Of a DNA stretch of 64,000 nucleotides, positions 35,641 through 47,489 are shown one piece after another (the stretch's first letter is position 1; the number at the start of each line of letters is the position of its first letter). The position numbers and the translations under genes were made by a program. The notes beneath the pieces were generated by a model. That model had not been told where the DNA came from, did no database searches, and saw only the letters and a program-made list of their open reading frames with translations. The DNA comes from Gnetum montanum (Eukaryota > Streptophyta > Gnetopsida > Gnetales > Gnetaceae), in assembly GCA_015680685.1 (NCBI GenBank), contig MNCI01027496.1, positions 503,094 to 567,093 on the forward strand, in the 5' to 3' direction.

Positions 35641-36485
35641 TATAAAAGAATCCAAAGCTAATAAAAATGTAATCGATGGCAAAGACTTCGTGGATGCATT
35701 AGCCCAGGTTAAGTCAGCACTCAAATAGAAGAACACAATGTTGAGCCTCTATGACCTAATCATGACCTCATCTACCCACCGTGAAGTGCTAGTGCAGATG
35801 CTGACCTCCATTCCTATCATGGAGGACATCCTGGTAGATGAGAATTATATTCATGCAGTGATGTTGCCTTTTGCACTGCAAGAATTGAGCTCCACATACC
35901 TCACATTTCGTGATGAGGCAATGAAGGTTGACCTTAAGAAGGGTGAGGTCATAACAACCCCAATGTTTATTACCATATGTGTTGGGCAATGCAAGATTCA
36001 AAGGGTGCACATCAACAATGGGGTAGTAAAAAATGTTATCCCATATACTATTATCAATAAGTTAGGTCTTACGGACCAAATCAAGACAACAAAACCACAT
36101 GCCTAAATTCCTTTAACAAGTCATGCATCATCATTAAGGATATCGTCACAATAGCCTTCATGGTATGGGAGGAATTCCCATCACTACCAAATTCATTGTC
36201 ATAAAGGAAATTCTTGGCTTTAACTTAATATTGGGCAGATCATGGTTGGCCCAATTATGGGTCATCTCCTCTTTGATCCACCAAGAAATCCACCTTATAT
36301 ACGAAGGTGATGAGGTTATTATCCATAGTGATAATGTAGCCCCTCTGGCCATCAACAACATAGATATAGAGCAAGGGTCAAAGGTGGAGTTCCCTAATGA
36401 CACATCCACAATAAAGGACAATAGAAAAATGCATACGGAAGGATGGAAAAAGCCGGTGACCTACCAGAAGATGCCGTGTGGGAAA
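35640..36485 (+). pseudogene. protease region of the Tat-like element
   Basis: Two open pieces, 35738-36106 and 36165-36503. The first ends QRVHINNGVVKNVIPYTI, aligning with the family loop VDGGSxxNIIP; the catalytic Asp is Asn. The second has FIVIKEILGFNLILGRSWL followed by SSLIHQEIHLIYEG, the typical LGRPWL...STLHQ end of Tat-type proteases. Frameshift between the pieces. No RT follows. Confidence 0.75.
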
Positions 36486-36849
36486 AATTACCTTTCAATG
36501 TAGTGTGTAAGGGTCAAGGATACTATCGAATAGTGAAATCTAGGCCTCATGCACTTCCTAACCCACACTGGGTTAGGAAGCAACTATGTGACTAAGGAAT
36601 CCCATTAGTTCAACACATGGTAGGTGTCTGCCTGCCATTTGCCTTTGCACACCCTACATTTTACTTCCCACTTACGCTGCATTAGCACTATAGCATGTCA
36701 CTTGCATTTGGTTTGATTGCTTAGTTTATGCATTTGTCTTATCCACACATTTACTAGCTTTACATTTCCACGGTTATCGCTTTACTGCATAAAAAACATC
36801 AAAATACATAAAAATCATAAAAGCTAAAATTACAAAAAAGAGAGATAGC
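36486..36849. other. short noncoding stretch before the repeat arrays
   Basis: No RT-like frame is visible on either strand where pol would begin. Confidence 0.6.
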
Positions 36850-38030
36850 ATTGGCCCACTATGACCTTAACCTAGCAACATGTGGCCTGCCAAGGCCTTA
36901 AAATTGGCAACATGCAACCTACCATGGCCTTAAATTAGCAACATTATGGCCTACTATGGCCTTAAACTAGCAACATGTGGCTGACTATGGCCTTAAATTG
37001 ACAACATGTGGTCCACTATGGCCTTAAACTTGCAACACATGGTCTATATGGCCTTAAACTGGCAACACGTGGCCCATCATGGCCTTAAACTAGCAACATG
37101 CAACTTACCATGGCCTTAAATTAACAACACATGGCCCACCATGGCCTTAAACTAGCAACACATGGCCTTTCATGGACTTAAATTGAAAACATTATGACCC
37201 ATCATGGCCTTAAAGTGGCAACATTGCAGTCCACCATTGTCTTAAACTAGAAATGTTGTGGCTTGCTATAACCTTAAACTAGTAACATTGCAGCCTGGAA
37301 CGACCTTAAACTATCGCCCTTAAACTAGTAGTACACATGGCCCAAAATGACCTTAAACTAGCAATCACTGCAGCCAAGAATGGCCTTAAACTATTACCTT
37401 CAATCCCTTTGCAGTGGCCTAGAATGGCCTTAAATTATCACTATGGCTTGAAATGGCTTTAAACTAGTAACCTCGGCCCGCTATGGCCTAAAACTGACAA
37501 CACTTTTACTTCTAATGTCATAGCCTAAAACTATTGCATTTAAACAATTGCAAGAGCCTGGAATGACCTTAAACTACCACAATGGCTTGAAATGGCCTAA
37601 AAATATTACCTTTAATTCTACAACCCAACAACTTTCTATGGCCTTAAATTGGCAATGCAAGGGTCCAGAATGACCTTAAACTATCATCATGGCCTGGAAT
37701 GACCTTAAACTAGCAAACCACTTAGCCCAAAATGGCCTAAATCTATCACTTTCAATTCCAACACTGTGGCCTGAAATGGGCTTAATCTGCTACAAGGGCC
37801 TGGAACAACCTTAAACTATCACCAACAACTTGCTATGGCCTTAAATTGGTAATGCAAGGGTTTGAAATGGCCTTAAACTATCATAACGCCCCAGAATGGC
37901 TTAAAACTATCATCATAGCCTAAAATGGCCAAAAACTAGCGTCAGCCCACTATGGCCTTAAACTAGCATGGGGCCCATCAAGGCTTCAAACTAACAATAG
38001 ACTCACTATGGCTCACAATGACCTAGAATC
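36850..38030 (+). repeat. tandem array A, about 35 imperfect units of about 32 bp
   Basis: The unit resembles ggcccactatggccttaaactagcaacat. I counted roughly 35 copies of the ccttaaact core, with variable spacer length and frequent ccagaatg/cctggaatg variants. It lies in the 3' untranslated part of the Tat-like element. Confidence 0.9.
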
Positions 38031-38059
38031 ACATATCCATAGCAAATGCAATAAAATCA

Positions 38060-38790
38060 TCATACACCATACTTGAAGCCGTACTACATTTAGCATGTAG
38101 CACTGCACATCACTAAAGCAAGGTAAGCACTCATCTACTACGACACTAAAACTAGCATAGCAGTCCACTATGATTATAAACTAACATAGCACATTTTCTA
38201 CAACATTAAACTAGCATAGATCATCCCCTATGATGCTAAACTGGCACATTAAAGCTCATCCACTATGATGTTAAATTGGCATAGTACATTTGCTATGATG
38301 CTAAACTAGCATAGCACATGTCCTCTATGATGTTAAACTATCACAGCATTCATCCACCATGATGCTAAACTGGCACAACTCATCCTTGGGTTATGACGTT
38401 AAACTGGCATAATAGCATTTGTCCACTATGACGCTAAACCGGCACAATAGCATTCGTTTGCTACAATGCTAAACTAGCATAGCTCATCCACTATGATGTT
38501 AAACTAGCAGAATAATCTGTTATGAATATAAACTCACATTTATTCACTACAATGCTAAACTAGCACAATAGTCTGCTATGACTATAAACTGGCACAACTC
38601 ATCCGCTATGATGCTAAACTGGCACAACATCCATTCGCTACGACATTAAACTAGCACATAGCAGTCTGTTAGGACTATAAACTAGCATAACACAGTCTGC
38701 TAGGACCCTAAACTAGGTCCACAGTTTGCTAGGATTGTAAACTAGTAAGGCCATGGTCTACCAAGACCTTAAACTAGGCTCATAGTCAAC
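38060..38790 (+). repeat. tandem array B, units of about 35-40 bp
   Basis: The unit resembles catccactatgatgctaaac followed by tggcacaa. It shares the taaactagca core with array A, so B probably evolved from the same unit. It grades into a few units with ctaggac...taaactag near 38660-38780. Confidence 0.85.
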
Positions 38791-38904
38791 CACTAATAAT
38801 TACACTCATCCACCTACAAGTAAGCGAGCGAGCATAGCCCTTGCCCCTCTTCTACACCATGTGGGCAAGCATGTTGTAGTTCCAGAATGGAGCATGTACC
38901 ACGA

Positions 38905-39230
38905 GCATAGCCTTTGGAGCACTTGTAGCATCTTGGTCCCTTTCCATTTTACTGGATTTTTAAGCACCTGCAATGAGCACAACCTTTGAAGCACTTTTAG
39001 CATCTTAGACCCCTACCATTTTACTAGCTTTTTGACTGCCTACAACAAGTGCAACCTTTGGAGCACTTGCAGCATCTTTACCCCCTGCATTTTACTGGCT
39101 TTTTGAGCACCTGCTACAAGTGCAACCTTTAGAGCACTTGTAGCATCTTTGCCCTCTACACTTTTGTTGTTCTTTTGAGCATCTACCATGGGCATAGCCT
39201 TTGGAGCAGTTTCACCTCCTACATTTTATT
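38905..39230 (+). repeat. tandem array C, five units of 72 bp
   Basis: The core cctttggagcacttgtagca recurs at 38911, 38983, 39055, 39126 and 39198, a strikingly even 71-72-bp period. Each unit includes cattttactggcttttt and gagcacctgc. Unrelated in sequence to arrays A and B. Confidence 0.9.
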
Positions 39231-40130
39231 TGCATTTTGTGTTGTGTGGTTTTCTTATCTTCTTAGAGTTGTGTTTGTAGGATGAAGCCCTAGGTTGTCA
39301 TGCAAAGGTGCATCTCATCGCAGTGGTAAGTTACCACATCACTTCGATGTGCATGATTGAACTAGCTAAGCCTCTTAAGAGTTTACTTCTCCCTCATCTT
39401 GTTATAGCCTATGCACATCTAACCCTACATCCCAATACTCTCTCATGCCCCACATAGCAAAGATTACAAGCCCTTTAACATTCATGTGTTGTGATCACAT
39501 GGCATCCTCTTTATGTTAAACCGCAAAACCCAAGGTAGATGTAACATAAGTTGTCCTGTGGAAAGCCTCTATTGGCAGATCAAAGCCTAGGTAGATGTAA
39601 CATAAGTCATCCTAGGGAGGAAACACCTATCATACAGACATCATGTCATTTCATCAATGGCAAAGTAAAGCCCATCTAGTGATATGCAATTCACTTGATC
39701 GGGAGCATCTCACTTCGTAGTAAGAATTTTAAAAAAATGAAAAATGGATAGAGCACATCCCCAAGTAATCTAGAATAGCTACAATTTCACAATGGGTCTA
39801 GCCCTAAATCCACACTAACTCTCTCACAAGAACCTTGATTAGAGGTCAATGCTTCAAGGGAAAACCACTTTGGTGCCATGGTCATCATTAGCCATGAGGT
39901 CCTTGCATCACAATATTCCCATTTGCACCCTACCTTCCCCTTTTTATCCCTAGCACATCACCTACTCCTTCTCTCACTTTCCACCTACCATCTAGCATGC
40001 CATTATCCATAGCACTCTTGAGCATAGTGTAGTGACATTCGATTTCGCATTGAAGAGTGATGTTGGTGCCAAGCCTACTATGTTGTTTTGCTATACTTTG
40101 TGGACTTTTCTCAAGCCACTCCTTCATATG
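39231..40130. other. 3' untranslated remainder of the Tat-like element
   Basis: No coding frame. Contains a short internal direct repeat (aggtagatgtaacataagt at about 39532 and 39590). Confidence 0.5.
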
Positions 40131-40147
40131 TCAATAAAGAGGAGCCA
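40131..40147 (+). other. polypurine tract of the Tat-like element
   Basis: AATAAAGAGGAGCCAA directly before the LTR start TGAAACACC; purine-rich as required for plus-strand priming. Confidence 0.6.
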
Positions 40148-41798
40148 ATGAAACACCACCAAATCCAAATTACGGCATCTCGATTGCAAATTTCTCTAAG
40201 TGTCAACATGAGACCATTTTTTGCAAATTTTTCTAATGTTGGGACTACACTCTCCACTACCCTAGAGCATAGTCAGCCCAATGGAGAGCATAGTCAACTC
40301 AAAAGCCAATTTTTGCAATTTTTTCTAAGTGTTGAGACTAGGCTTAACCCCACTTGAGAGCATATTTAGCCTTTAGTAGAGAACATAGTCAACACAAAGG
40401 CCAATTTTGCAATTTTTCTAAGTGTCATCACAAAGCCAATTGCTGCAATTTTGTTTAAGTGTTAAGACTATGCTCTCCCATAGCCTAGAGTGTAGTTAAG
40501 CATAGTTAATTGGAAGCCAACTTCTGCAAGTTTTAACAAGTGTTGGCACTACACTCACCCCTAGTCAGGAGTGTAGTTAGCCTCCAATGGAGAGTGTAGT
40601 CAACACATAACCACTTTTCCTAACAAATGTTTTCTAAGTGTGAGACTACACTCTCCTCCAGTCTAGAGTGTAGTTAAGTGTAGTCAACCAGAATAGTCTT
40701 GATAGCCTCCACAACGTAGCACCGGCACTCGGCTCAACTCCAACTCATCTCTGGCAAGCGTAGTTAGCCAAATGCATCTCTTTTATATCTCCTTTTATCC
40801 CAAAATTGTAACTACACTCTACCCCATTCAATATAGTGGAGAGCGTAGTCTCCAAAATTTCATTTTTTTAGGCACCTTGCGGTTCTCTCGGCACATGCAC
40901 ATGTAGTTAGTAGCATAGCCATAGGCTCTTAGAGTCCTGCAAATCATGGTAAAGCAGAACACTGCCAACCCCAGTGGAAAGTGTAGTTGGGTGATAGCAT
41001 AGTCCCAACCATCCCCTTTGCCATGTGGCATTCACCCTGCATTTCATGCTAAACCTAACCTTATAAATACTCTTGTCCTCGAATTTTTCAAGGTTGGAAA
41101 AAATCAGGGTTGAAAAAATTGAAGCATTGACAAATTTAAGGATTAGCAAACCAAAGACTTGGCAAAATTAAGGAGTGCTTGAGAGAGAACCAAAGGCATA
41201 ATGACGAAGCTACAGATCACCGTAGCCCACTGCAACCCACTAGAACACCGCATCAATGATACACCATGGTGGCCAACCCAGCAGATGTAGACACCTTGGC
41301 GAGAGCTAATTTTTGTGGCTAGACACCTCCAAGACTATGGCTATGCTCTCCACTGCACCTATGGTACCCCATGTACCTTCTAACCCCTTCTGGTATTAAC
41401 TACACTTAATCTCATTTGGGGTGGTGTTATGCTTCTCTCTCTCTTTGTATTTTTAGCATTTCATTTGTATTTTTTGCTGTTTCATCACATAGCCATGTCT
41501 ACAACTACACTTGGGTGGTGGTCCCTACATGTTAACACCCTCATTTTTTCCAAAAAATACTTGAGTATACTTGACACCGTTAACACCATTGACATCATTT
41601 GAACACTTAACACTGCTTCACATCAACATTGCGGCTAACCATGTTGCACCTTGGTTACATCCGGTAAGTCCCTATTCGATCACCAAGATCATTTAGGGCA
41701 CCCCATCTCTACCCCAGTAGGCCCTCGTGAGCACTCAAGGTTAGGCTATGAGCCCATCAACCTTGGTGTTCTAGACATCAATGTTTTTGATTGTTACA
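40148..41798 (+). repeat. 3' LTR of the Tat-like element
   Basis: 1651 bp; aligns with 22822-24416 along its length (both contain the repeated agagcatagtcaacc theme and a TATA-like box). Followed by the exact ATGCT duplication at 41799-41803. Confidence 0.9.
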
Positions 41799-41803
41799 AT
41801 GCT

Positions 41804-42345
41804 TGTCCAAGTTCTCGCTTCAAATTCCTTTCCTAGAACTCCCATGACTATGGGGCTCATTGTTACTAGAACCTAGATTATTGATCACTAATTTAGGATT
41901 TTGGTTTGACTCCTTCTCACTAGAGTCAAGATGTGGAGAGTTTGCATGTTGAGAACCCTCAGAAAGAGGTTTCTTTTTATCCTTTTAATCTAGCAAGAAC
42001 AAGGGATTAGTGAGCCATTTCCCCTTTGTGTCTTCATGGTGCTTTCCCTATTGCCAATCTTGTTTGCTTGTGTCTTAGTGTGATGGTAGTCTTGGAAGTC
42101 ATGATCTTCCACAACATACTCTTTGTAAAGCTCCTTGATGTCCAACCTTATAAGGGTTTGGAGTAGCATTTTGCAAATAGTTTGGTCATGTGGCAATACA
42201 ACATTCCCCTTCATGTCTTGCCACCACATTTTTTCATCCTAATGGAGGATGTAAGTACAATTGGGCACAAACTCATTAGGATGAGTGTACACCACTCTGT
42301 TTTCTTGTGGTACTGTTGACTTAGAATCATCATGCCTACGAGAAG
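41804..42345 (-). pseudogene. gag, N-terminal part (Athila-like), 5' of the nested insertion
   Basis: The minus-strand piece MWWQDMKGNVVLPHDQTICK...TLIRLDIKELYKEYV (42229-41990) aligns with VLPPDCAVPNMLLRALVQI...YAEYV of the nested derivative. The beginning of the frame lies near 42340 (a run of Ser codons read from tcttcttcttctcg). The frame reaches RNLDKHN at the insertion site and continues at 22816. Confidence 0.75.
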
Positions 42346-42532
42346 AAGAAGAAATTTTTATTAAAAATAATTTCTCAGTGTGTTTGTAGTATAGTTTTGA
42401 TTCCTTATTAGGTATTTACTTATTTTTTTGAATGATTATGATCTTAGGATTTGATCCAATGATCCAAAATAATATTCACTGAGTCCTTGATAGTGCACAT
42501 ATCAAACTACAAGTCCTCAGAAATAATGCCAA
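42346..42532 (-). other. 5' leader and primer-binding region of the minus-strand Athila-like element
   Basis: Directly inside the LTR, the minus strand reads TTGGCATTATTTCTGAGGAC, a decayed tRNA-Asp primer site. The leader aligns with 11036-11222. Confidence 0.65.
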
Positions 42533-43376
42533 TAATGAGTAATGAGTAGACCCTATACCCAACCATACAAATTAATAAGCGTTCATGCACGATCCAGTTG
42601 AATTCCATGGACTTATAGCCTTCTAAGCACACTAGTCTTCTACCAAGTGAAACTAACCATTGTAATCATTATCTTCACAATTACATTATGAAATGCAAAG
42701 GTATGGTTAAGTGCAATTGAGGCATATGATTTTTACCATTTTTTGTGTTTTTTGTTTTAAGTCACCTAAGGATGAAAATTATGTATAAAATAAAATAATT
42801 AAATTGCTAATTTAATGTAACTAGCTACACCTAACTAATCCTAACATAAGCATCTGTTCCCACTTGTGATACATATCCTGAACACATTTAACGCTACTAG
42901 GTTACCAAATGTTAAGCGTTAATGGCATTACCAAGCACCATGCCTATGCTCAAAGTGGTTGTACTTATGTGCTTAATTAATTTCTATTTAATCTAGCTTC
43001 ATTACTTAAAGCATTAGAAGAAATTGCATAAAACATTAAATGCATAAATAAATAACTAATCTATTTTAAAGTGTTTCAAGGTTTATCAAAAAGCTCGTCT
43101 TTATTGTTGCACACACTGCTATGCTTAGGTACAACAGTGCTCAAATAAAGATTCGTACACTCTTGACTCCTACTGTGGTCACTTAGAAAAAATATTCTGA
43201 CTTTCAAATGACAAAATTGCAAGAGCTCTGTTACAACTACAACAAAAGATTCCATAAACATGGTAGGTGAGCACATATTTATAGGAAAAATCAAACACTA
43301 TGTGACGAGGCCATGCCAACACATCAAATCATCCATCGACAAGGCCTAGTGGATGCAACCAATATATAATTCATTA
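42533..43376 (-). repeat. 5' LTR of the minus-strand Athila-like composite
   Basis: 844 bp, aligning with 11223-12075. Terminal bases have decayed (TAATG/CATTA in place of TGATG/CATCA). Flanked at 43377 by GAAAC. Confidence 0.85.
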
Positions 43377-43381
43377 GAAAC

Positions 43382-44464
43382 CAAAGAAAGTCCAAGTTCT
43401 ATAGTGGCCTCATCATAAAACAGAACTTATTATAAGCCCAACTAGCAACTTAAAGGATTTTTATGTCATTAAATCCTTTTCTAAATTGTTTCAATGTTTT
43501 TTAAGGAAAAAATAGTTTCTTTTCAATAACTTTTCATAATTATAATAATGAAATATATTTTCTAAAAGTAAGTATTTATTGAGTTGTGTAAATCCCTTTT
43601 CCATCATCAAAGTTAATCCTTCCACAACTTCATAGGTTGCTTGTTTATTTTTTTTAGTCTTTTAGTATTTACGGTGTCAATGGTAAAAAAAAGAAAAAAT
43701 CATAAGTTTTATTTACCATGCAAACACTAAACTTCACATTAACCAAATGGTTCTAAGCTACGTAAGTAAGGTAGTACTCTAACAGAGTACAGTTGCACTT
43801 TTGAAAGCAACAATTCAAAACACATACAAGACAAGGAAGGAAATCAACTTACCTAAGGAAGAAAGAGCTCTTCATATAAAACCAAATGCTAAAGGCCAAA
43901 TGGAAATGCTAGAAATGAAATTGTTAAATCTGAGAGCTCATCTTAAGTTTTTTATAGTTTTTGCAACATAATGGTCAAGGTTCACTAGTTCCATGTGTCA
44001 ACAGAGGTCCATCAACATAGCCTAGGCATCCTGGGATCATACTAGAGGTGATAGGAAAGCAAAGGGGTCAAACCAAACCTACAATGAGGGATGCATCAAA
44101 GCCCCTATGCTAATGTAAAAGGTCTATTGATGTAAGGTAATCAACACACCTCCTCCCCATCATACTTTGCTTCCTAGTCTAGATAAAAACCAAAGCACTA
44201 GGGAATATGTTGGAAGGTTTCTAAGGTTTTCAAACAAGGCCAAAAACATCTTAGGAAGACTAAAACATGCACTAAACCTGCAAGTGTGAAATGAAAGGCT
44301 ATGATGCAAACTTGGGAGGTAGAAACGTTAATCATGTGCATGAAAATCATAAACATAGGAAGTTAAATACTTCCAAAGTCTAAGGCTTACAAGAAACTTA
44401 CATAGTACCACTAGATGACTAATCATATGTACAATGTTTTCACTTGTAATTTTGAGAGCATTTT
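43382..44464. other. DNA between the two large retrotransposons
   Basis: About 1.1 kb with no supported gene. It begins as the continuation of the host sequence left of 7436. No motif recognised. Confidence 0.5.
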
Positions 44465-45323
44465 TGATGAAGTATAAGTCGATTGGTTGCATCAAAGGAT
44501 ATGCATTGACATCACCCCTACGTTGATGCAACCCCATTGATGCAAAGTCAACTCAAGCCTATACAAATGTGTGTACCCACCATATTTATGACACATTAAG
44601 TTAGTAGTGTATTAGAGCTCTTGTAGTCTACTTTCCCTAGAGTTAGAATATTTTCTAAGTGCTCGCAGTATGAACTAAAGTAATTGTATGGATCTTTATT
44701 CAAGTATCATATACCTGAATACATTGATGTGACTAGCAATAAAGATAAGGTCCTTGACATTCATTCTAGCACTAGAAATAGATTAATGTTTCTTACCTAT
44801 ACTTTGTTCTTAATGCACTTTATATTTTTGTCTTAATTAATTAATACATTTAATAATGAACACATAAGTACGACCAATTTGAGCATACCATTTAATGCTT
44901 GGTAATCCCAATAGTGGCCATTTGGTACACCTAGAAATTGCCACTTGGTAACCCAATAGCATTAGTATCAGTTTAGGATGTGTACAGCAAGTGGGTACAA
45001 ATACTTATGTTAGGATAGTTAGCCTTAGAACTGATAAATAGCTAGAGTAGTTAATTATCAAATATTTATCTTTTCATCAACACTTAGGCTAAAAAGATGA
45101 AAAAATATAAATATAAAAAATAATATATGCCTTAACTCATACTTAACCATACATAAGAGCCTAAATAAGTGAGAGTTAAAAAGACAATGATCATACATTT
45201 TCTTCAGTTACCATCTTTATCTATGGGGCACACTTAGGAGCTAAGTCCATGAAATTTGACCGGATCACTAGTGCACGCTAGTGATTTATATGGTTGGTTG
45301 TAGGAACTACTCATTTCTCATCA
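44465..45323 (+). repeat. 5' LTR of the full-length Athila-like element
   Basis: 859 bp, TGATGAAGTATAAGTC...TTCTCATCA, aligning with 56667-57515. The last 500 bases are related to the other Athila-like LTRs (tggttgtaggaactactca versus ggttgagtgtaggggtacct), but U3 differs, so this is a separate subfamily. Confidence 0.9.
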
Positions 45324-45324
45324 T

Positions 45325-45342
45325 TGGCATCATTGCCATGGA
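45325..45342 (+). other. primer-binding region
   Basis: TGGCATCATTGCCATGGA, a tRNA-Asp-type site with several mismatches, two bases after the LTR end. Confidence 0.6.
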
Positions 45343-45468
45343 TTTAGTTTAGCTAAGCACACTAAGTAGGAAAAGATAGTGATATCATACAAAGACATTA
45401 TAAGGATCATTCAATGATAAATCATTAAGGAGATAAGAGTAAGCACACTATTATTAGCAAAAAATAAC

Positions 45469-47440
45469 ATGGCTTCTTTGTACATGAATGAGTCTCCATT
45501 ATTTACAAGTGGAACCAATCAAAGAAAGGAGGTTCAAAAAATGTCCAAACAACTTCATGTTATTTACACCCATTTGGACCCTTACACTCTGGATTTCACA
45601 TTCATCCTACATCATGATGAGCAATTGCAATAGAGGAATATGGAAGGCAACATTATGTTGCTTCTGGACTGATCTATTCCTATCATGTTAATGAACAAAC
45701 TCATTAGGATAGGCATTTTTTTACTTAATGTAGAGTATGAGGCCTAAGACCACATCTATTAAGATTATCAACCCACCAATGCCCAACAGAAGAAGGATTA
45801 GCAAATGGAAGCACGATATGAGGCTTCTAAAGGTAAGAGGGTCCCAACCTAGTTATTCTTATAGTAGCATAAAGAAGATGAGAAATTATTTTTGGGCCAA
45901 TCCCAATACATAGATTCTCCTACATGCTATGATGGAAAGACCCTTAACTAAAGGTTGTAATCAGTTACACAACCTGAATGACGAAAAGAATGGTTCTTAA
46001 GACCAAGGGGCCTCAAAAGTAAAAACCATAGCCACTCACCTAAAAGCAAGAATAAAAATAAGAATAAAGATAAAAAAAAACAAAATGATTAGGACAAGGA
46101 TCAAAGAAGAGGAACTGGTAAACATTGCTCTAGTGATGGTTCTCCTTCTTCCTCTTCCTCATCATCTTCCTCCTCCAACTCTAGTAAGAGGAACAAAGCC
46201 AAGAAAGGAGAAAGAATAGTCCTGATCGAAATGGAGATGAATGGTAGGATAGGGATAATCATAGATCCTATTGGGATAATAGAGAATAGGGGTAAGGACA
46301 ACAACAAAGAGAGGAGCATCACTAAGAAGGAAGGCATAGTAGGATTTACCATAAACATCTTGGCCATGACAAGGACCACCTAGCTCATTATGACTATGAT
46401 GAGCCTCTGTTGGCTACCAAAAATATGTTAAACATTTTAGAGGTAGTTAGAATCCTAACCAAGCACCTGAAAGATAGTTGAATCAAGAGGTTAGATATGA
46501 ACAATATACCCAAATTTGAAGGGGGATGCTACTTAGATCCATAGAACCATCTGCAAGCATTTCATAATGCTTGTGCCTTATAGAACATTGAAAATGAATC
46601 ACAGAAGTTGAAACTATTCCCAAGGACACTCATTAAGAAAGCTAAAAAATGGTACAAATCCTAAGAACCAAAATCTATTCACCGATGGAGTACATAGCTG
46701 AAGCTTTTTTAACAACAAGTACCAAACCTACTCTAGAGTGTCCATTTTACAGAGGTAGATCCAAGGATGAAAATAAGGTAATCTTGAGTCCTTAGATGCA
46801 GCCTTGGATAGACTATTCTCTTTTACACTGATGCCTAGGCCATGAATACTCCCAAATGGATTAGCTATGCCATATCATAGATGGGCTTAATATTGAAATA
46901 ATAAAAGCTCTTGGAGCCTATGCCTAAGGGAGACTTTTTAAGCTATAGGCCCATCAGATCCAAAGGCTAATAGATTAGGTAGCCAAAGAAGAAGGTCAGC
47001 TTAAAAAATGTGAAAGTGGAAAAGAGTACAATAGGGAATGCTCCATTCACAAAAGGGAGGTGTGTTTCTATGATACTAAAGAGGAGGCACTACTTGATGA
47101 AGTGTATTTTCGATAAAAAATTCTATCATTGAGATATTAGCTAAGATAGACAAGATGTGGAACTCCTTGGATGAAAAGTTTTAAACAGCTTTGAAGATCG
47201 TAGGAGGACAAAGAGACTAAGGGGGTAGTGATTAAGGAAGAAGGAAGAAAAAAGATATAAATAAGAATATCATAAGAACAAGGATAAAGCTATAGCTAAA
47301 TAGCAAGTTGCATATTCTAAAATAGATGATGATGGTTATAACATTTACCAATATGAACATCCTAAGAGATGTTGTCTAGTGGTGTCACATCTACAAGAAT
47401 CTAGAGTGTATGCTTTAAATTCTATATTGCCAAAATAGCA
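45469..47440 (+). pseudogene. gag of the full-length Athila-like element
   Basis: The frame starts at ATG 45469 (MASLYMNESP). After a Ser-rich linker (46140-46200) comes the gag core: MNNIPKFEGGCYLD, HLQAFHNACAL, KLKLFPRTLIKK and a His/Tyr block (46500-46930). It ends in a knuckle-like YNIYQYEHPKRCC (47338-47376). A TAG follows ACAL at the same codon as in the nested derivative. Numerous other TAG and TAA codons. Confidence 0.75.
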
Positions 47441-47489
47441 AGCACCCATGTGGTTGCCTTATTCACAAAGAAACTATAGGGAATAGTTC

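Larger units (their letters stand above)
22822..41798 (+). mobile_element. Tat-like gag-protease Ty3/gypsy element lacking pol, with tandem-repeat 3' region
   Basis: LTRs at 22822-24416 and 40148-41798, exact ATGCT target duplication, and a purine-rich tract (AAAGAGGAGCCAA) before the right LTR. The interior holds a gag start, a Tat-type gag core, and a Tat-type protease, then about 3.6 kb with no RT, RNase H or integrase but with three different tandem-repeat arrays. A second retrotransposon (25230-33355) is inserted in gag. Without it the element is about 10.8 kb. It would have needed an autonomous relative for reverse transcription and integration. Confidence 0.85.
7441..43376 (-). mobile_element. 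composite Athila-like Ty3/gypsy insertion with partial tandem and nested elements
   Basis: Minus-strand LTR retrotransposon. In its own 5' to 3' order: LTR 43376-42533, primer-binding region, gag start (about 42340-41804), a nested Tat-like element, rest of gag, protease, RT, RNase H, integrase, an internal polypurine tract, ORF3, a terminal polypurine tract (12088-12076), LTR 12075-11223, then a second primer-binding region and 5' leader (11222-11036), passenger DNA, and the last 129 bp of a third LTR (7569-7441). Only the outermost ends carry a duplication (GAAAC); the bases beside the middle LTR are internal retrotransposon sequence. After removing the nested element, the LTR-to-LTR unit is about 13.2 kb, the size of the intact sibling at 44465-57515. 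Old and inactive. Confidence 0.8.

Noticed and set aside
36850-39230. CRISPR-like or minisatellite coding interpretation of the repeat arrays
   Set aside because: Units are directly adjacent, imperfect and without unique spacers, and lie in a retrotransposon 3' region; there is no coding frame through them.
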